Assembly (NCBI GenBank): GCA_001798265.1
Contig: MGRR01000030.1
Location: forward strand, 1-32,030
Source: Deltaproteobacteria bacterium RIFCSPHIGHO2_12_FULL_43_9
GTDB lineage: Bacteria; Bdellovibrionota; O2-12-FULL-43-9
Direction of reading: 5' to 3'
Length of the DNA stretch: 32,030 bases
This document shows, one piece after another, positions 24,364 to 32,030 of the stretch (positions are counted from its first letter, which is position 1; the number at the start of each line of letters is the position of its first letter). The position numbers and the translations under genes were made by a program. The notes below the pieces were generated by a model. The model was not told where the DNA came from and searched no databases. It saw only the letters and a program-made list of their open reading frames with translations.

Positions 24364-25364
24364 CAAATAAACAAAAGCTAATTTCCATTGTGTGTCCAAT
24401 CTATAATGAAGAGCATACTATTCCTATTTTCTATAAGAGATTAACTAAGGTAATTGCTTCATTGTCTCATGTGTACAAATTCGAATTAATATTCACCAAT
24501 AATAGATCGACGGACAAAAGCCTCGAACGAATTCTTGAGCTGCGGAATCGGGACACATCAATGCAGGTCATAACGATGTCAAGAAACTTTGGATATCAGG
24601 CATCTGTACAGGCAGGCATAACCCATGCCACTGGTGAAGCAATTGTGATTATAGATGTCGATTGTGAAGATCCACCAGAGATGATCCCTGGATTCCTTGA
24701 GAAGTGGGCCGAGGGTTACGACATAGTATGTGGAATAAGAAAAGACAGACCAGAGGCCTGGATTATGAAGAAATTAAGGGATTGCTTCTATTATCTTCTG
24801 AAGATGACCGCGGATATGGATATTGTTCTTAGAATGGCGGAGTTTGGTTTAATCTCATCAACGGTACGCGATTGCATTGTAAATAATCATAATACATTCC
24901 CATTCTTAAGAGCCGAAATTGGGTACGTAGGATTTTCAAGGTATGAAATTCCATATACAAGGGAGCCAAGAAGTTATGGCAAGTCTGGGTACAATCTATT
25001 GGGGATGGTTATATTTGCAACTGCCGGGCTTTTAACTTCCTCTACGTTTCTATTTAGGTTAGCTGCGTATTTGCTTCCATTTATTGTCTTTACTAATCTT
25101 GTCCTTGTTTTATTGGGACTAATAACGCACTCATTGTCATATTTCCTTGTATTATTTTCCCTAGATCTTCTCTATATTATTTTTTATATGACCGTGCATG
25201 GGGTTTACATTGCCAGAATTTATAAAAATGACATAAGGCGTCCGATTTATATTATTGATCCCAAATTAACATTTCTTAATCAGGAGAATGTCAGACAAAG
25301 TTTTGTCGCCAAGCCTGTACCTAGGCATTTTCAAGAGGCGGGTGAGGTTCATGGAATTCAATGA
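24357..25364 (+). CDS. Membrane glycosyltransferase family 2 (GtrB/ArnC-like, polyprenyl-phosphate type)
   Basis: A 335-residue protein with CPIYNEE at 13-19, NNRSTDKS at 48-55 (usually DDGSTD), MSRNFGYQ at 74-81, DVDCEDPPE at 100-108 as the metal-binding DxD, and two hydrophobic segments at about 225-285. This is the layout of enzymes that move a sugar from a nucleotide donor onto undecaprenyl phosphate at the inner face of the membrane. The lipid-linked sugar is then used on the outer face by GT-C enzymes such as those in this window. Its place right after the nucleotide-sugar genes suggests it may use their product. The 3' end overlaps the following methyltransferase by 14 bases. Confidence 0.86.
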   Translation: MVTNKQKLISIVCPIYNEEHTIPIFYKRLTKVIASLSHVYKFELIFTNNRSTDKSLERILELRNRDTSMQVITMSRNFGYQASVQAGITHATGEAIVIIDVDCEDPPEMIPGFLEKWAEGYDIVCGIRKDRPEAWIMKKLRDCFYYLLKMTADMDIVLRMAEFGLISSTVRDCIVNNHNTFPFLRAEIGYVGFSRYEIPYTREPRSYGKSGYNLLGMVIFATAGLLTSSTFLFRLAAYLLPFIVFTNLVLVLLGLITHSLSYFLVLFSLDLLYIIFYMTVHGVYIARIYKNDIRRPIYIIDPKLTFLNQENVRQSFVAKPVPRHFQEAGEVHGIQ

Positions 25365-26244
25365 AGTAAATTGCCCCGTCTGTGAAAAAAATGATTATAA
25401 GGTTGTATATCCCGGTACCCTTGGAAAGAATGCCCCGGTATTCGGGTATAAATGGACACCAGAAATACGGAAAATATATCGCCTGGTCCAGTGTAAAAAC
25501 TGCTCGCATGCTTATGCATCACCACGATTGAGTGATATTTATAAATATTATGAAGATGTTAAAGATGAAACCTATTTGAATAATGCAGGTTTAAGAAAAA
25601 AAACGGCAAGAAAGGTTTTGACCACGATCAAAAAGTTCAAGCCTGACGGCAAATTACTTGATGTAGGCTGTTCAACTGGAGATTTTTTGGAGGTTGCGAA
25701 GGAAGATTATGAATCAGAAGGCATGGAGCTTTCAGAATGGGCGTTAAAAATTGCCCGCGAGAAACAACTTTTGGTGTATAAGGAGACTCTGCGGGATAGG
25801 GCTGCGGCATGTAGGGCCTCGTATGATGTGGTGACGATGTGGGGTGTTATTGAGCATCTGGAATATCCCAAATTAGAGATCCAGCGCATTAATAGCCTGT
25901 TAAAGGAGGGTGGTATTGTCGCTCTCTGGACCGGAGATTTTAACTCAATCTTTTCTAAAATTTTCAGACAGAAGTGGTGGTATATTCTAGGACAGCATAT
26001 CCAGTTTTTTAGTTGGAAATCGATGGATTATTTAATGGAAGAGGCTGGATTCCAGAGGGTTCATAAAGGTATTTATCCATACGTAATATCATTTGAGTAC
26101 CTCGGTGTTTCTCTTTCTAGATATTCAATTGTCGGCCCTCTTGTCAGGAATTTTTTTAAATTATATGGTCTTGCGGCGCAAGAATTTACATTAAAAAAAT
26201 CTGACGAGATGTTTGCAATTTATAAAAAGGTTAGGAACAACTAG
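25351..26244 (+). CDS. Class I SAM-dependent methyltransferase with N-terminal zinc ribbon
   Basis: A 297-residue protein. Four cysteines (C8, C11, C48, C51) form an N-terminal zinc-ribbon-like pair of CxxC motifs, followed by YASPR. The SAM-binding motif LLDVGCSTGDF is at 102-112, and MWGVIEHL further on matches motif IV of Methyltransf_23-type enzymes. The start at 25351 (MEFNEV) is preferred over an in-frame ATG at 25288: it puts the first cysteines near the N-terminus as in relatives, and GGTGAGG ends three bases upstream. The acceptor is unknown; glycan O-methylation is likely by context. A related methyltransferase follows. Confidence 0.84.
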   Translation: MEFNEVNCPVCEKNDYKVVYPGTLGKNAPVFGYKWTPEIRKIYRLVQCKNCSHAYASPRLSDIYKYYEDVKDETYLNNAGLRKKTARKVLTTIKKFKPDGKLLDVGCSTGDFLEVAKEDYESEGMELSEWALKIAREKQLLVYKETLRDRAAACRASYDVVTMWGVIEHLEYPKLEIQRINSLLKEGGIVALWTGDFNSIFSKIFRQKWWYILGQHIQFFSWKSMDYLMEEAGFQRVHKGIYPYVISFEYLGVSLSRYSIVGPLVRNFFKLYGLAAQEFTLKKSDEMFAIYKKVRNN

Positions 26245-26257
26245 CAGATTGGTAATC

Positions 26258-27178
26258 ATGAAATCTTGTCCAATATGTAATTCTTCAGAGACTAATGCAA
26301 TATTAAAATCAGAAAAAGAATTCCTTTCTAATACTATATTTGATATTCGCGAATGCTTTGAATGTGGTGTCTCATATACAGATCCACGACCTGATAATCT
26401 CGACCCATATTATCCCACAAATTATCGGGGTTATAATTTTGTAATCAACAAGTTGTTAAAAATGTTTTACCAGGGAAGAATTAATGGATGGACAAGGAGG
26501 TTTAAAAAGCCCGGGAAGGTACTGGAAATCGGTTGCGGACCCGGGTATATGCTTGATGTTTTTCGTAAAAAAGGATGGCGGGTGCTGGGTCTTGAAAGGT
26601 CGGCTGATACAGCCAGATATGCACAAGAGGTTCTTGGGCTCGATGTTTTTGTCGGGGACATCGATTTGATCCCTGAGAAAAGGGAATATGATTTAATTAT
26701 CATTTTTAACGTTCTCGAGCATGTTACTGACCCAACTACTATTTTACGGGGATGCGCAAAACGTTTAAAACCCGAAGGAACTTTAATAATAAATATCCCT
26801 AATATTAACAGCTTACAGGCAAGATATGCAGGCTCCCACTGGTCGCATCTTGATCCACCGAGGCACCTTTTCTATTTTACGCCGAAATCATCGGAGAATA
26901 TACTGTCAAAATGTGGACTTACAATAAATGATATCAAATACAATTCATTTGAATTTGATTCATTTGGTTGGTTACAAAGTTTAATAAATAAGATAACGGG
27001 ACATTATAATGTATTCGCATTGTATCTAATGGGAATTGAACCATTTAGTCGAAAGGTAGTGTTAGCAATGGCTTTGTCTTTTTTTCTTATAATTCCATCA
27101 TGTGTTTTATCAATTGTGGGGAGGCTCACTAAAAGTGGTGCGCTCATGCAGGTGAGTGCCCGGCCGAACTTATTATGA
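26258..27178 (+). CDS. Class I SAM-dependent methyltransferase with zinc ribbon and C-terminal membrane segment
   Basis: A 306-residue protein starting MKSCPIC. The zinc-ribbon cysteines are C4, C7, C33 and C36, followed by YTDPRP; the SAM motif VLEIGCGPGY is at 88-97 and FNVLEHV lies downstream. A hydrophobic stretch near the C-terminus (ALSFFLIIPSCVLSIVG) could anchor it to the membrane. The start at 26258 is chosen over an in-frame ATG at 26213 because the latter lies inside the upstream gene and adds no family-like residues. It resembles the preceding methyltransferase in design but not closely in sequence, so both may act on the same glycan at different positions. It overlaps the next gene by four bases (ATGA). 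Confidence 0.84.
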   Translation: MKSCPICNSSETNAILKSEKEFLSNTIFDIRECFECGVSYTDPRPDNLDPYYPTNYRGYNFVINKLLKMFYQGRINGWTRRFKKPGKVLEIGCGPGYMLDVFRKKGWRVLGLERSADTARYAQEVLGLDVFVGDIDLIPEKREYDLIIIFNVLEHVTDPTTILRGCAKRLKPEGTLIINIPNINSLQARYAGSHWSHLDPPRHLFYFTPKSSENILSKCGLTINDIKYNSFEFDSFGWLQSLINKITGHYNVFALYLMGIEPFSRKVVLAMALSFFLIIPSCVLSIVGRLTKSGALMQVSARPNLL

Positions 27179-28941
27179 TCCAGCAGAAGCACCGAAATAG
27201 TTATGGATATATTCTTATACTTTTGTATGTAGCATTACATTACATCTCTATAAGCGGAATATATCTTCAATTTACAAGGGATGTACTCCCATCGGGTGAT
27301 CCATTTACTTATACCGTCGGTTTTTTTAATCTCCTTGATCTTGCACGGAAAGATTTCTGGGAAGCACTTCATCGTGCTTTTACCTCAAACTGGTACTGGC
27401 TTATCAACATCCAGACTGTACTCTTTTCACCAATTTTAATTAAGGAGCCATTCTCGATAGCTATTGTAAATTACATAATGTGGGCCTTGGCCAGCATATC
27501 AATGTTCAGGCTTTGTCGCTTAATAGAGCTTGATTTTGTATTCTCGTTTTTGGCTACATTTTTAATCTGGTTTTTCCCGATTAATTTTGGCTTTTTGGAC
27601 TATACATCGATGCCGGTTCTTGGCCTCGATTCTATATTCTTTGCTGCCCTGCAGATGGCGCTCTTCAATACTTTTATTTATGCACTTGATCCGCAGAAAT
27701 TAAAGAATGCAATTATTGCAGGGCTTTCTTTTGGTATTGCAGTGTGGGGTAGAGGGAATTCTCTCATTGTTGTCGGTATGACAATTTTTTTACCCATACT
27801 CGTTGTTTTTATACAGCTTTTAAAGACCAGGAGAAAGCAGCTGATTATTCCATTCTTTATGTTTGCAATTATAAGCATTGCAATGACATCTATTTATTTC
27901 ATTCTTCAAGGCGGGGGGATTGTTGGTTATTATGGTCATCACGCAAATTTTGTGACGAGACACGCTTGGAATGTGCATGACGCGATGCCATATTTTAATA
28001 ATTTACCAGGATTTTTCATCTGGAGAGATGAGAATTCAGTCCCAACAATCTTAATTACTATATTACTCCATATTATGACTGTTGTGAGTCTGGTAATGTC
28101 ATTTAAGAACAGGAAAAAAAGCAAATTATATAGCACACTCTATTTTATATGCGTCACAGGTGTATTTATATATGTCACAACATACCTTATTAATATCATT
28201 TTCTTCACCGATCCCCTTATGACCATCTATAACTGCCTGTTAATTTATGCACCAATGCGTATAGGAATTACGCTTTCACTCTTCACCTTGTTGGCAACCC
28301 TAGTTTTAAATAGAAAAATATTACTGAAGCCGTGGTTGTTAATTTTAGGTTTCATCATTTTTATTTCATATGGAATTATTTTTACAAAGCATAACACACC
28401 TAAATCAATTTTCCCGCCGTTTGCATCGAAGGTGGAGGCTGTTGCCAAAAATATAGATGAGATTTTAGAGGGGAAATCGCTCAGTATGTTTTGGTATCAA
28501 TCATACAGCCCTAGGATATTAAACTATTACAGAGTAAAAAATAGTCAGCCTGAAATCAATTTCTATATGAACAGATATTATAATGATATCTGGCAGCAAT
28601 ACGACTACTCAGAGTCAAAGCGTTTAAAGGTTCGTGAGGAGCTGAAAAATCATTTTGAAGAGGCCTCAATAATTCTTATCCCTGAGTATGTTGATTATTT
28701 CAATAGCCATTTCGCGACTGCATTTGCTGTAATGAAGGATGAGTTTCCAAAATACTTGAATTCCTCTGCCAGTAAACAATTTGTTGTGCGTGGAGTCCTT
28801 CAGGACCGAGATGGTATGAGGCTTTTATTGCTGCAGCGAAAAACCGAGGCAAAGGGTCGTGGAGAGCCGCTTAAATTGCCATATGGACTTTCAACTGATG
28901 CCATTAAGGTAGATTATGGTGAAAAGGTTATTAGGTTTTAA
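27175..28941 (+). CDS. Polytopic GT-C-like membrane protein, paralogue of 2381-4141
   Basis: A 588-residue protein with about ten membrane helices and a soluble C-terminal region. LPSGDPF (D42) in the first loop, GRGNS, HAWN, PGFFIWR, LLIYAPMRIG, IPEYVDY and LKLPY match the protein at 2381-4141, and total length differs by two residues. It starts at ATG overlapping the upstream methyltransferase stop by four bases. As last gene of the nine-gene plus-strand run, it is a candidate for the enzyme that uses the lipid-linked sugar on the outer face, or for another membrane step in polymer assembly. That role is inferred from GT-C-like design. Confidence 0.74.
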   Translation: MIQQKHRNSYGYILILLYVALHYISISGIYLQFTRDVLPSGDPFTYTVGFFNLLDLARKDFWEALHRAFTSNWYWLINIQTVLFSPILIKEPFSIAIVNYIMWALASISMFRLCRLIELDFVFSFLATFLIWFFPINFGFLDYTSMPVLGLDSIFFAALQMALFNTFIYALDPQKLKNAIIAGLSFGIAVWGRGNSLIVVGMTIFLPILVVFIQLLKTRRKQLIIPFFMFAIISIAMTSIYFILQGGGIVGYYGHHANFVTRHAWNVHDAMPYFNNLPGFFIWRDENSVPTILITILLHIMTVVSLVMSFKNRKKSKLYSTLYFICVTGVFIYVTTYLINIIFFTDPLMTIYNCLLIYAPMRIGITLSLFTLLATLVLNRKILLKPWLLILGFIIFISYGIIFTKHNTPKSIFPPFASKVEAVAKNIDEILEGKSLSMFWYQSYSPRILNYYRVKNSQPEINFYMNRYYNDIWQQYDYSESKRLKVREELKNHFEEASIILIPEYVDYFNSHFATAFAVMKDEFPKYLNSSASKQFVVRGVLQDRDGMRLLLLQRKTEAKGRGEPLKLPYGLSTDAIKVDYGEKVIRF

Positions 28942-28960
28942 CTTGTAGAGCAGGTAGGAA

Positions 28961-28990
28961 TTGACTAAATGCCGGTATTTTTCTTATCCT
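28961..28990 (+). promoter_or_regulatory. Possible sigma70-type promoter
   Basis: TTGACT at 28961-28966 and TATCCT at 28985-28990, spaced 18 bases, in the 91-bp gap before the radical SAM genes. This gap is the longest within the plus-strand block after gmhA, so an internal promoter is reasonable. The -10 box matches consensus at only four of six positions. Confidence 0.3.
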
Positions 28991-29032
28991 ACTTTTTTAT
29001 AGTGGTTTTGCAAAGTACCAATAGGATTAACA

Positions 29033-30049
29033 ATGCATCCTAGGACCCTCCTTACACTGGATCTTGTCCGCTCCTTTCCAAGGGCGGACCACAAGCTTTC
29101 AAAACTTTTAGCCTATACATTATATATGCTTGATCCTATTTTGGGCGACAGATTGTCAGTAGCCTCCAGGTGGAGGGGGGCGCATCCACTACACGCCTTT
29201 ATACTGTTAACCACTCGATGTAATATGAGTTGTGAGGATTGTTTCTTTGTTGACGTTATCAACGATAAGAGTGTTGGCCATCTTGACTATAATTTAGATG
29301 AAATTAAAAAAGTTTATAAATCTGGCCTCTTCAATACCGTGAGCCGTGTAATTTTGTATGGTGGTGAGCCTACCCTGTGTAAGGATCTCTACCCAATTAT
29401 CAGATTTTTCCGTCAGCGTGGGATTGTAGTAAGCATGACGTCCAATGTGATACGCATTGATCGTAAGATCCTTGAAGAGCTTAAGAGTGCCGATCTTAAC
29501 ATGCTTAATCTCAGCATATACAAAGAGACCAGCCGTGGTGTTAGGAGGAATCTGGAATATATAGAAAAAGTACTCGAAGATGCCCGCAGTGGCGCCTTTG
29601 ATCCGGAACGGATTGAAATCAGCTATCACGGCGTTGATGTTGAGAGTTACCGCTGGGCGTATGATTTCGCCAAGCAGGTCGGGGCACGCCATCTGCTTTT
29701 TAACAGGACATTTTATACCGATTATAATCCCAAGGATGGTGGCTTTGCAGAGAACGAAGAATTTGCCGATGAGTATGTCTCCCTTTGCCGGCGTATAGAA
29801 AAAGAGAAACAGCTTAATTTCTACCACGCTACATACCGGGGCACACCTAATACATGTTCATTTACAACAAATGCATTTGCTGTTGGTCCCGTAGAGACCC
29901 TGAGCCCATGTTGCATGGTAACCCCAGACAAAAAATTTGGTTCAATATCGGAACCGGGGCCACTAATAGATTTTAAAAATGGTTTTTTATCAAAACAGGT
30001 CCCGAACCTTTGTAAAGAGTGTCATTTGCTTGGCACAAAACATTTTTAA
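29033..30049 (+). CDS. Radical SAM protein with SPASM-like C-terminal cysteines
   Basis: A 338-residue protein with no B12-type domain. The cluster motif is RCNMSCEDC (C63, C67, C70), followed by YGGEPTL at 109-115, which is typical of the radical SAM core. A set of cysteines near the end (TCSFT, SPCCMV, CKECH) resembles a shortened SPASM or twitch auxiliary cluster region, seen in enzymes that modify peptides and sometimes sugars. The start at 29033 has AGGA at 29023-29026 six bases upstream. It is followed within 20 bases by a B12-type radical SAM gene, so they may be co-expressed. The substrate is unknown. Confidence 0.85.
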   Translation: MHPRTLLTLDLVRSFPRADHKLSKLLAYTLYMLDPILGDRLSVASRWRGAHPLHAFILLTTRCNMSCEDCFFVDVINDKSVGHLDYNLDEIKKVYKSGLFNTVSRVILYGGEPTLCKDLYPIIRFFRQRGIVVSMTSNVIRIDRKILEELKSADLNMLNLSIYKETSRGVRRNLEYIEKVLEDARSGAFDPERIEISYHGVDVESYRWAYDFAKQVGARHLLFNRTFYTDYNPKDGGFAENEEFADEYVSLCRRIEKEKQLNFYHATYRGTPNTCSFTTNAFAVGPVETLSPCCMVTPDKKFGSISEPGPLIDFKNGFLSKQVPNLCKECHLLGTKHF

Positions 30050-30068
30050 TACATGGAGTTAAACTGAA

Positions 30069-31520
30069 ATGTCACCAGTCGAAGAACAGACAGGAAAAAG
30101 AGTACTCCTTATTAGACCGCGGGATAATATGCCGGCTTTCTGGTTTCCACTTGGACTTGCTTTTATTAAAAGTAATATACCGAGCAGGCACACAGTTGAG
30201 ATATTAGATTGTGCGCTAAGAAGTATCCCTGCCAACTCCCCGCAGTTCAGGGAGGAGATTGAAAGGTTCAACCCCGATGTTGTAGGGGTTTCAACGCTTA
30301 CCTTGACCTATAAGGAAGCGCTAAATGTTTTAAGGGAGATAAAGGCATTCAATGAAAATATTGTTACCGTCATTGGTGGACCTCATCCTACCCTTTATCC
30401 AGAGAAGGTTTTTGGAGAAAAGCCGGTTGATTACATTATCAGGGGAGAAGGTGACGTAGCATTCTCCAACCTTTTAGATTATCTCGAAGGAAAAATTGAC
30501 ATAAAGTCAGTGCCTGGAATTGTATATGAAGAGAATGGAAATATTGTAAATAATGATGTCTGGCTTGAATGGGACATGGATAGAATCAAATATCCAGACT
30601 ATACCGCTGCCGGTTTAGATGCATATTACAAAAAAGGGTATAGGTATGGGGGATTTTATGGAAAATGTGCCCCTATATGGGTTACCAGGGGCTGCCCATA
30701 CGCCTGTAAGTTTTGCTCTTCACCACTTATTAATGGGAAAAAGATCCGTGGACATTCTCCAGAGTGGATTAACGGTCTTATAAAACATCTATACGATCAG
30801 TACGGAGTGAGACAGTTCACGATTGTAGACGATAATTTCACATTTGAAATTGATTATGCCAAAACATTTTGCAGAGAGATTATTAAATTAAAAGAAAATA
30901 ACCAATTCCCGGAAGGGATAATGTTTACCACGCCTAATGGTATTAGAATGCAACGAATTGATGATGAGCTGCTACAACTTATGAAGCAGGCTGGTTGGGA
31001 GGGGGTTACTGTTGCACCTGAGAGTGGATCGAAAAGGATACTAAAAATAATGCAAAAGGGCCTAGATCCTTCGATCGTACCTGGATGCGTTGATAGAATA
31101 AAGGCAGTAGGATTAAAGGTCAGAGCCTTTTTTATTGTCGGTTATCCGGGGGAAACGAAGGAAGATACTCGTGATACGATAAAACTTTTAAGAAAGTGCA
31201 AAATAGACGCCTTTATGGTTAGTTTGTTTCATCCAATTCCTGGAACACCTGTATATGATGATTTGGTAGCGCAGGGAAAAATTTCAGATGATTTTGTACC
31301 AGATTCGTTTTCTAACGCGATAGTACCAAAAATTTTAAGAAGAACTAATACTGAAAAATATATTACCGAGGGTTTCGAAGACTTTAGTCTGTTTTGGTTT
31401 GCGTTACGTGAAAACCTGTTATTATGGTTTAGAAATCCGAGGAGCTTTATCTATTTTATTAAACTTAACGGGTTTTTTAATGTAATTAAAAAACTCTATC
31501 AGCTTGCAACTTATAAATAG
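30069..31520 (+). CDS. B12-binding-type radical SAM enzyme
   Basis: A 483-residue protein. The cobalamin-binding-like domain has GGPHPT at 103-108 and RGEGD at 125-129, and the radical SAM core carries TRGCPYACKFC (C209, C213, C216). GYPGE and HPIPGTP follow, both common in this class, then a hydrophobic and basic C-terminal tail. It is the third such enzyme in the window and differs from the others in its cluster context (CSSPL). It lies between a SPASM-like radical SAM gene and an hddA-like kinase, so action on a heptose-containing glycan or its lipid carrier is plausible, but not shown. Confidence 0.88.
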   Translation: MSPVEEQTGKRVLLIRPRDNMPAFWFPLGLAFIKSNIPSRHTVEILDCALRSIPANSPQFREEIERFNPDVVGVSTLTLTYKEALNVLREIKAFNENIVTVIGGPHPTLYPEKVFGEKPVDYIIRGEGDVAFSNLLDYLEGKIDIKSVPGIVYEENGNIVNNDVWLEWDMDRIKYPDYTAAGLDAYYKKGYRYGGFYGKCAPIWVTRGCPYACKFCSSPLINGKKIRGHSPEWINGLIKHLYDQYGVRQFTIVDDNFTFEIDYAKTFCREIIKLKENNQFPEGIMFTTPNGIRMQRIDDELLQLMKQAGWEGVTVAPESGSKRILKIMQKGLDPSIVPGCVDRIKAVGLKVRAFFIVGYPGETKEDTRDTIKLLRKCKIDAFMVSLFHPIPGTPVYDDLVAQGKISDDFVPDSFSNAIVPKILRRTNTEKYITEGFEDFSLFWFALRENLLLWFRNPRSFIYFIKLNGFFNVIKKLYQLATYK

Positions 31521-31535
31521 ACTGGTTTTGCAGAT

Positions 31536-32030
31536 ATGATTATTTCAAAAACCCCATTAAGAATAAGCTTTGCCGGAGGTGGCACTGATTTCCCATCGTT
31601 TTATAAAAACAATGATTTTGGAGCCGTAATCAGTACTTGCGTAGATTCTTTCCTCTACGTCTCAGTAAAAAGGCATTCTCCATTATTTGATGAAAGAATA
31701 AGGCTGAATTATTCAGAAACGGAACTGGTACATGATATAGATAAAATAGAAAATTCGATTATCAGGGAGTCCCTGAAGTTTTTGGGCATTGACGATAGAA
31801 TATATATATCTACAGTCTCCGATGCTCCGGCAAAGTCGGGACTTGGTTCCTCCAGCACATTCTGCGTCGGTCTTTTAAATGCTTTGTACAAATTTAAGGG
31901 GATGAATGTATCAGCGGGCAGACTGGCGGAAGAGGCTGCACATATAGAAATAGGCATTCTTGGAAGACCCATGGGAAAGCAGGACCAATATGCTGCAGCA
32001 TTTGGTGGTTTAAACTACTTTGAATTCTAT
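31536..32030 (+). CDS. hddA: D-glycero-alpha-D-manno-heptose-7-phosphate kinase (HddA-like GHMP kinase), 3' end outside window
   Basis: The reading frame starts at ATG 31536, 15 bases after the previous stop, and stays open for 165 codons to the window edge. It opens MIISKTPLRISFAGGGTDFP, the N-terminal motif of HddA-type GHMP kinases, and has the ATP-binding PAKSGLGSSS at 98-107. EIGILGRPMGKQDQYAAAFGG is the region that binds the sugar phosphate in this family. HddA phosphorylates heptose 7-phosphate at C1 to give the 1,7-bisphosphate used by GmhB. With gmhA and the HddC-GmhB fusion it completes the GDP-heptose pathway within the window. Only about half of the protein is visible. Confidence 0.85.
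   Translation, partial: MIISKTPLRISFAGGGTDFPSFYKNNDFGAVISTCVDSFLYVSVKRHSPLFDERIRLNYSETELVHDIDKIENSIIRESLKFLGIDDRIYISTVSDAPAKSGLGSSSTFCVGLLNALYKFKGMNVSAGRLAEEAAHIEIGILGRPMGKQDQYAAAFGGLNYFEFY

Noticed and set aside
29294..29827. Minus-strand open frame of 177 codons opposite the SPASM-like radical SAM gene
   Set aside because: It lies opposite a gene with clear catalytic motifs and has no motifs or family resemblance of its own.

Overview
The window is AT-rich bacterial DNA, densely packed with genes, many of which overlap by 4-20 bases. Nearly every recognisable gene concerns cell-surface sugar chemistry: nucleotide-sugar heptose synthesis, sugar-modifying SDR enzymes and methyltransferases, glycosyltransferases, large polytopic membrane proteins of GT-C type, and radical SAM enzymes. 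It looks like a polysaccharide (O-antigen, capsule or S-layer glycan) locus. The host is probably a Gram-negative environmental bacterium. The abundance of B12-type radical SAM enzymes and the interspersed CGTCATTGCGAG repeat remind me of uncultured Desulfobacterota-, Nitrospirota- or Omnitrophota-like genomes, but the sequence alone does not fix the taxon. I see no rRNA, tRNA, CRISPR array, transposase or integrase.

Layout. (1) 1-2301, minus strand: a GT-C-like membrane protein, followed by the first codons of what looks like a tandem relative cut by the window edge. (2) 2381-8011, plus strand: three GT-C-like membrane proteins, each with a paralogue elsewhere in the window. (3) 8047-10128: a B12-type radical SAM gene (minus) and an unrecognised 132-residue gene (plus). 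Both lie between 28-bp imperfect direct repeats that match the 3' end of the preceding membrane-protein gene. (4) 10177-20051, minus strand: an eight-gene run read from 20051 leftward: HddC-GmhB fusion, uridine-kinase-like P-loop protein, B12 radical SAM, GT2, two SDRs and two GT-C-like membrane proteins. (5) 20131-28941, plus strand: a nine-gene run: gmhA, GDP-sugar 4,6-dehydratase-like, C-methyltransferase, RmlC-like epimerase, SDR, membrane GT2, two Zn-ribbon methyltransferases and a GT-C-like protein. (6) 29033 to the end, plus strand: SPASM-like radical SAM, B12 radical SAM, and the start of an hddA-type heptose kinase.

How they fit together. gmhA, hddA, gmhB and hddC make up the known route from sedoheptulose 7-phosphate to GDP-D-glycero-alpha-D-manno-heptose. 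The dehydratase, cupin epimerase and reductase-like SDRs next to gmhA have the same kinds of activity as modified-heptose routes such as that of Campylobacter capsule; the C-methyltransferase would add a branch. The inferred product is a modified (6-deoxy, perhaps C-methyl-branched) heptose. The GT2 and GT-C proteins would then move sugars onto and from lipid carriers at the membrane. Unusual points are an in-frame palindromic repeat inside a membrane-protein gene, a shared C-terminal module on otherwise different membrane proteins, two SDRs lacking the usual catalytic tyrosine, and three B12-type radical SAM enzymes of unknown substrate.
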